The notes beneath the pieces were generated by a model, which saw only the letters and a list, made by a program, of their open reading frames with translations, made no database searches and was not told where the DNA came from. 64,000 bases of DNA, from contig JAODTK010005746.1 in NCBI GenBank assembly GCA_026419785.1, positions 62,001 to 126,000 of the forward strand. Reading direction: 5' to 3'. Of the stretch, positions 58,636-64,000 are shown one piece after another. Source of the stretch: Sclerodactyla briareus (Eukaryota; Echinodermata; Holothuroidea; Dendrochirotida; Sclerodactylidae). Within the stretch, counting starts at the first letter, position 1. Each line of letters begins with the position of its first letter. A program made the translations under genes and the position numbers.

Positions 58636-58705
58636 GGAGGCGGACTTAGCCTCAGTCGGTAGAGCTCCGGATCAATAAATAGCGCGTTCGAATACGAGGG
58701 ATTTT
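58636..58705 (+). repeat. tRNA-derived SINE head or tRNA pseudogene
   Basis: A box TAGCCTCAGTCGG at 58,647-58,659 and B box GCGTTCGAATACG at 58,684-58,696 resemble RNA polymerase III promoter boxes of a tRNA gene. They are 24 bases apart, shorter than in a normal tRNA, so the anticodon arm region is damaged. The T-arm stem does not pair well. Most likely the 5' head of a tRNA-derived SINE; the body to the right is unassigned until the MITE array at 58.8 kb. Confidence 0.55.
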
Positions 58706-58803
58706 CTGAGTGATGAGGACCGAGGCCTGTCTCCTCGGATGTCCACACTATCCACATGTAAACAGTAGTATCTTGAGGTACGGAAGTAGGCGCCGATGGG
58801 TGG

Positions 58804-59990
58804 GTAGGCTGCGATCCCATAGATGCGTCATGGCGTGTCGGGTGGCTGGTGAAAATCACATATTACGAAAAGGAAGGTTTGTCTCTTCAGAGAGAAAACA
58901 CTAAGTTTATGCGAAAAACACCATGAAAGAGGCAGCAAGCCAATGCATATTGTGTGCTGGTTTTCAGGAAGTTTATTCCATAGAATTCAACCACGGTGAT
59001 ACGCAATCCGTATGGCCATATGCTGATTTCTCCTATTCAGTGTTTGGTTTACCCTCATCATAATGTTTATGCCTTTATGAAACCAATATATATATTTGAG
59101 AATTGAATAAGACATATTCAGACCACTGCGTCCCGATCAAAGCAGGTACGTAAATCGGCGATTTTTCACATGCGTACCGGCCCCGTACCCGGTCCCAGCC
59201 ATAGATGGCGCATGGAGTATCGGGCTGGATGTAAAATCACTATTTAGAAAACGAACGTCTGTTTCAGAAGGGACAAACCATAAGGGTATGCGAAAAGACT
59301 GTAAAAAGGCAGCAGCCCATGCATATTGTCGTGCTTGGCTTTTTAAGAAGACTTCCATAGAAGTCATTCGCGGTGATACGCATCCGCATACGCGTTGGTA
59401 CATGTTCCTTTTTCGCTTTTTCAGCGTTGGTTTGCCTTCATCTATGTTTTGTCTTTTTTGGGACCAATAGCTAATCTCCAAACTAAATAAACCATATTTC
59501 AAACACTAGCCCCCCCCCCCCCCCCCTCATTTCACGTAAATTGGCATTTTTTCACATACGCATACGCATCTATGGAATCCTAGCCTTAGGTAGGATTCCA
59601 TAGATGCGTATGCGTATCCGGATTCGATGTGAGAATCACATATTTACGAAAACGAACGTCTGTTTCAAAAGAGAAAACACTTCAAGTGTATGCGAAAAGA
59701 ATAAAACTGCAGCAGGCAATGCCTATTTTCGTGATTGCTTTTAGCGGCCCCCCCGGCTGGGAAGAATACCCATAGAATTGCATTAACCGGTGATACGACA
59801 TCGATATACGCATTAGTAGTATGCTTATCCGCCTATTCGGTGTTGTTTTGTCTTTATTTATAATTTGTTTGCCCTATGTGGAACCAATATTCTTATCTGA
59901 CATATTCAGACATCTGGCCCCCGCCTCAGCTGACGCTAAATGGACGATGTTTCACATGCGCATACGCATCTATGGTATCCCAGCCTAAGG
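58804..59990. mobile_element. Three head-to-tail copies of one ~395-bp MITE
   Basis: Copies at about 58,804-59,190, 59,191-59,590 and 59,591-59,990. Each opens with a (TAGG)ATTCCATAGATGCG-like end, runs through AAATCACATATTTACGAA, GAACGTCTGTTTCAGAAG, GTATGCGAAAA, GC(C)ATGCATATTGTCGTG, ACATATTCAGACA and GGCGATTTTTCACATGCG, and closes with CGCATCTATGG(A)ATCC. The junction of copies 2 and 3 (59,560-59,613) is an inverted repeat with 23-base perfect arms, GCATACGCATCTATGG-type, around GCCTTAGG. Copy 2 contains an 18-base C run near 59,510 where the others have a short CCCCCG word. No transposase is present. Confidence 0.85.
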
Positions 59991-60819
59991 AATTACCTGT
60001 TCACGGTTGTTTAGTACTGAGTGCGCATGTTCACAAGTAACCAGTTCGTGGGTATAGACGAGGTTCTTCCATAGCTTATCAGCACCGCCTATTTTTTCTA
60101 ACCGTCACCAACGTTTTGAACAAACTAATTCCTTCCATGCTTCAAGTGTGTTATTTGTTATAAGTATGGGAAGGGTCCGTAAGTTGTGTGCTTGTAGAAC
60201 TTTCCGTCCGTGGATTCGAATGATTGTTTACACACTGTACGTGCAACGGCCGGTGTACCCCAATGGCATCCGACACAAACAGTAATATGATCCTATTAAC
60301 TGTAACCAGGAGGTTTATTGACCCTATGAGGAAGATATTCCATCGAATCGACTTGCCGCGTCGCAGCATCAATGAAACATTGGTGCAAATTGGAATTCTG
60401 CCTATTCAGTGCTCGTTCCATTTCGAAAGGACAATTTGGCTGCTATGATGGAAACCTCCCACGTATGAACTCGCGTGAATCCGTAACTCATGTCATCATG
60501 CCGATTCCTTTGATCGAACACCGGAAAATGTGATTATTTTTTTCACGCGTATAGTTTTTATGTAGTTGAACGCATGGACTGTCGCGCAAAAATTTTTTCG
60601 AGATTTGACTCGAATAACAGAACGGGGTGGAAGGGTTCCGTTAGTTGCGGGGTACATAAAGGGTGAATAACAGCCTGATTGCAACAGCAAAATATGTCTC
60701 CTTTTTAGTTCGCCACTACGGACAATGGTTCTTTGCTAAATATTCTGCATGACAGGAACTGGGTTAACTGTTTTAAACTGTTCACTGAACATTTGAGGAC
60801 CATTGGCGGCGATCACGGG
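59991..60819. other. No feature identified
   Basis: Some words (GAGGAAGATATTCCATCGAA, ATTCAGTGCTCGTTCCATTT) echo 38.65 and 39.5 kb and may be eroded relatives of the same MITE group. Nothing else supported. Confidence 0.35.
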
Positions 60820-62450
60820 CGGGTGGGGGGGGGGCAGGGGGACTGCCCCCCAATTATTTTTGTGGGGGGGACCAATATCAAATGTATCCCCCCCCCAATA
60901 TTTGCTGCGACGGTGAAAAAAAATCTATACATCATTGTACAGTATGTACATAGCACTTATAGGAACGGCAAAAGAGAATTGGTTGAGACATGGTTGCTGT
61001 TGCGGCCCCACCCACTACAACATTGCTGGAAACCAATGCCATTCCTTAACACGGCAATAACCAATAGCTAGAGTTAGTCTACTTCTGATCCTTATTGTTC
61101 AGACTGCGGGCTGCCAGCCTGACGTGATAGTCTACTTCTGACCTTATGTTCAGACTGCATGGCTTGCCAGCCTGGACGTGATGGTTCTTAATAGAAGATG
61201 AAAAGCTAATGCACGAAAAAACAAAACAGGGCAGGGGATCGTGCCATCACGATGGAGTTCACATGATTGACGTATGGACTATAAAGGCGCGATGCGGGGC
61301 GAAAACCGAAAACAATTCTGAGACATGACAATTTGACGCAAAACTTGGAATAGAAACAAATCTGAAAAAGGTCCGAATTACTGCATGACTGGCTCAAATC
61401 TTAATCCAAATGCCCGAAAAGTGAATAAATTTCATGATTAGTGATGTTCGAGCAAATTCTTAAGATGCGCGGGCAACCTACCAATTTCCAATTGGAGGGG
61501 TCTTCGATTGAAGACCTCAATATAGGGCTATGGTAGGAATGGAGGCCACGAGAAGAAATGTAAGAAATTAACAAGCGATCAGTTTAGTTTATTGTCAATT
61601 TCAGTGATGTGGCTTACTGCCCATCAGCACCGGGAGTTGACGCTCTCTCATATGGATTCGGGGGGCAGGGGTGTAAGACTATTTTCTTGACGCTACGCAT
61701 TAACTGTTTGTGGTGGGAATTGTAATGAATGAACAAAGATCAGTTCCTGAGTGGAGTTTATGAGATATAAATTCCGAGAATTTATTTGTCCAATTCCAGA
61801 GATGTTGCTTACTGACGTATAACCCCAGAAGTGCCGGTTCGACCAATCTCGGTGGATCGTAAGGGGGGCTCAAAATTCCTGTATACCCTACGAGTCCACT
61901 GATGGGCCCGATTGTAAGGGATAAACATCGACAGTTCTTACAAGAACGTTTCTTGTGAAAATATAAATTTTTGACAGTGATTGCCAATTTTCGGGACGTT
62001 GCTGATTGTCATAGGCCCAGGACGTGCAGTTTCCTGCAATCGGGGTATTAAACGAGAATTTGACGTGTACCCTCCGCGTCAATCGATAGTGGCTCGAATT
62101 GTAAGGAATAAACATCGAAAAGTTCCTTCAAGAAGGTTTCTGCTTACTGCCATACGGATCGGAAAAGTGCCGTTTCTACCCTACGAGTCAACGATGGTGT
62201 ATGGCACGATTGGTACGAATGAACATCGATCAGTTTCTTCGGAAAATGTTTTTGAAAAGAAATCGAGAATTTATTGCTATTTTAGGGATGTTACTTACTG
62301 ATATGGCACGGAGGAAGGCCGTTTTCCTGCATCTGGGGCCTCGTAAAAGAAAAATTCTCTTGGACCGCTCCGCCGCCAAAACAATGGTGGCGCTCGCTTA
62401 GATGTCACCCCCCCCCCCAATATTGAACAGATCGCTGCCCTGTTTAAGAC
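60820..62450. repeat. Composite repeat element, copy 2, with its satellite
   Basis: Complete partner of copy 1 at the window start. It begins with G runs and TGCCCCCCAATTATTTTTGT. A direct repeat of a C run plus AATATT stands near both edges: 60,889-60,904 (with GCTGCGACG after) and 62,408-62,424 (GATCGCTGCCC after). The TCTACTTCTGAC..TTATTGTTCAGACTGC block is locally duplicated (61,078-61,175). Satellite landmarks GATGT(G/T)GCTTACTG are near 61,606 and 61,801, then variants near 61,996, 62,138 and 62,286; the last two units are shortened. No coding frame. Confidence 0.75.
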
Positions 62451-64000
62451 TCTTCGGAGCAGCAGAAAGGGCGGGGTGCATGTAGAGGGTTCAACATAGA
62501 CTCAAGAGAAGCTGTTACGGACCGTCAGTTTTGCAGAGTAAGCCCGTGAAACACCCTAAAACACACACGGCACGTACTGTTTTGGCGACCCCTCCAACTA
62601 ACTTGCATGGGCATGAACTGTACATGTTCGTGATTTGGACGTGAGTATCTCACTCGATTCATCTTTTGTCTCACGGACATTGCATAAATCGTCAATGAGA
62701 CTTGATCAGGAGTTCAGTCAAATTGGTAGACTCTGGGACATCCGTTTGTGTGATTTGTCAGATATACAACTAATAAACATTGCGGTTTTAATGTGTAAAG
62801 AGAATTGGACCTTATAGAGAAGCTTGTGGGAGAGACTGGCGAGTTCTGAGAAACGAGCAGTCATGAAAGGATATGGACTAGGTGTGATAGGTTGATGTCG
62901 CCAATTTGTTCAAGGTGGAAACGCTTCTCTGTTCATGCGCAACTTAGGACTTTATACAGATACGAGGGAATTGAGGGACGATCACCGTTACACAATACGT
63001 AGCTGTGTTGTTGATCCTTTAGGCTGCTCTATATTGGCATGGTGGGCTATACCGGTTGTTGTCCAGAGCTCGACCGAGAGTCATACTGTGATCAACACAC
63101 ACAGAACACCCTTTAAGAAAAACGTGTTATTCGCAATGGGCTTCTAACATGTCAAAATGTTTAATATTGCCGCGAAAGCGGGGATCTTCCCACATGATTC
63201 ACCGTCACATGCACCTGCCATGTACCGATGTAATATCTTGTAAATGAGATCATTTCCACTCGCCGTGAGCCGTAGCAACGTGAAACCAGCAGTATTAATA
63301 CAGTTGGAGTTCACTCTTTGATCGCATAGCTTATCGTCGTAAAAAATCAAATAGGCCCTTACATTGGAAGACTGTTGAACTTTTCGCTAATATTAAAAAA
63401 AAAAAAGTTTTGTGTATACTTTTTATATCTGCTCAACCGCAATACCATTCTCAAACGCTTTACACTATAAACCCTGGTTTATCGTAACCAGTCACGCACT
63501 TCGACAATCCCGGAAGTATATGAACACAGCTAAATCAGCGCCTGCTGTGCACTCCGGTTCCTCCCAGGTACCCATTCGCACCTGGTGGAAGTGCAAGGAC
63601 CACCGCCTTGGGCCCGTACCAACGAATTTTGGATTAGAGTCTTGGGGTCTGAGCCTTACGTCAGCTACCACGGCCCCTGGTATAATGACTGGAATCAATG
63701 TTCAACAAACGCAACTACATCTTATTGATTCCTTGATGCACTTGTTACGGACCGGCTGGTATATGGTTTCATCTATGGAAGGCGACCGCAAACCTCGCAA
63801 TAAAATTCGTTATTCATTTTTTTCCTTCTGATATAATTGCCCTTAATTTTCAAAGACTTGCAAAAACCACCCTGTCTATAAGAACAGTAAGGTAACAGAA
63901 TAAAAAGTGTGAATAGTCCGTGTGGTCACAGACTACTACGAAAAGGCAATAGGATGCCGTCGAAAATTACATGCTTGGTAACATTCATATCGTCACTTGG
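62451..64000. other. Right edge of window, no gene identified
   Basis: The plus-strand frame 63,412-63,831 (139 codons) is within chance length and unrecognised. An A run of 12 is near 63,395. A 60-codon frame at 62,635-62,817 is also unrecognised. No repeats shared with the rest of the window were noticed here. Confidence 0.4.

Noticed and set aside
63412-63831. 139-codon open frame near the right edge
   Set aside because: No family recognised, no splice or start context, and chance frames of this length are expected in 64 kb.

Overview
This is eukaryotic, non-coding-rich DNA. I see no bacterial gene organisation, no operons and no long open frames: the longest frames are about 130-156 codons, near what chance gives in 64 kb of this composition. 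What can be recognised is a landscape of transposable elements, satellites and microsatellites, with a few spliced-gene-like pieces. The mix (Penelope-like element, non-LTR retrotransposon tails, dispersed families built on AGGTCA-like words, G/C homopolymer-bearing repeats, an SLC35G1-like transporter fragment) suggests a marine invertebrate animal, perhaps an echinoderm or another invertebrate deuterostome. That placement is a judgement from general knowledge of such genomes, not something the sequence proves.

Layout. 1-1.5 kb is a composite repeat with a ~195-bp satellite; a second copy in the same orientation lies at 60.8-62.4 kb. 1.5-5.5 kb is mostly unique, with weak exon-like pieces on the plus strand. 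6.3-9.1 kb carries a dispersed repeat and a triplicated ~348-bp unit. 10.5-11.1 kb (minus) is the C-terminal end of a non-LTR retrotransposon reverse transcriptase; another RT fragment is at 21.86 kb. 17-20.4 kb is repeat families. 23.6-25.1 kb is a probable non-autonomous DNA transposon with compound inverted ends, containing a ~150-bp tandem array. 29.6-36 kb holds frameshifted pieces of a drug/metabolite-transporter (SLC35G1-like) gene on the minus strand, one well-formed internal exon on the plus strand (32.5 kb) and an inverted-repeat MITE (33.9-34.4 kb). 37.6-38.1 kb is a LINE 3' end with its tail. 38.7-41.8 kb and 58.8-60.0 kb hold one MITE family, in the latter place as three head-to-tail copies. 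46.2-48.5 kb is a ~318-bp satellite whose unit is itself an old dimer. 54.5-56.1 kb is a degenerate Penelope-like retroelement with RT and GIY-YIG endonuclease, followed by a long (TA)n and a GC-rich, coding-like patch.

No pathway or operon can be described. The recognisable genes are fragments. Frameshifts break all of the longer protein homologies, and near-identical tandem copies differ mostly by single-base insertions or deletions, so part of the damage may be uncorrected read error rather than decay. I did not find a convincing new biological system. The items most worth a second look are the paired 1.5-kb elements, the compound-ended transposon at 23.6 kb, the Penelope-like element, the split transporter gene, the 153-base exon and the GC-rich coding-like patch.
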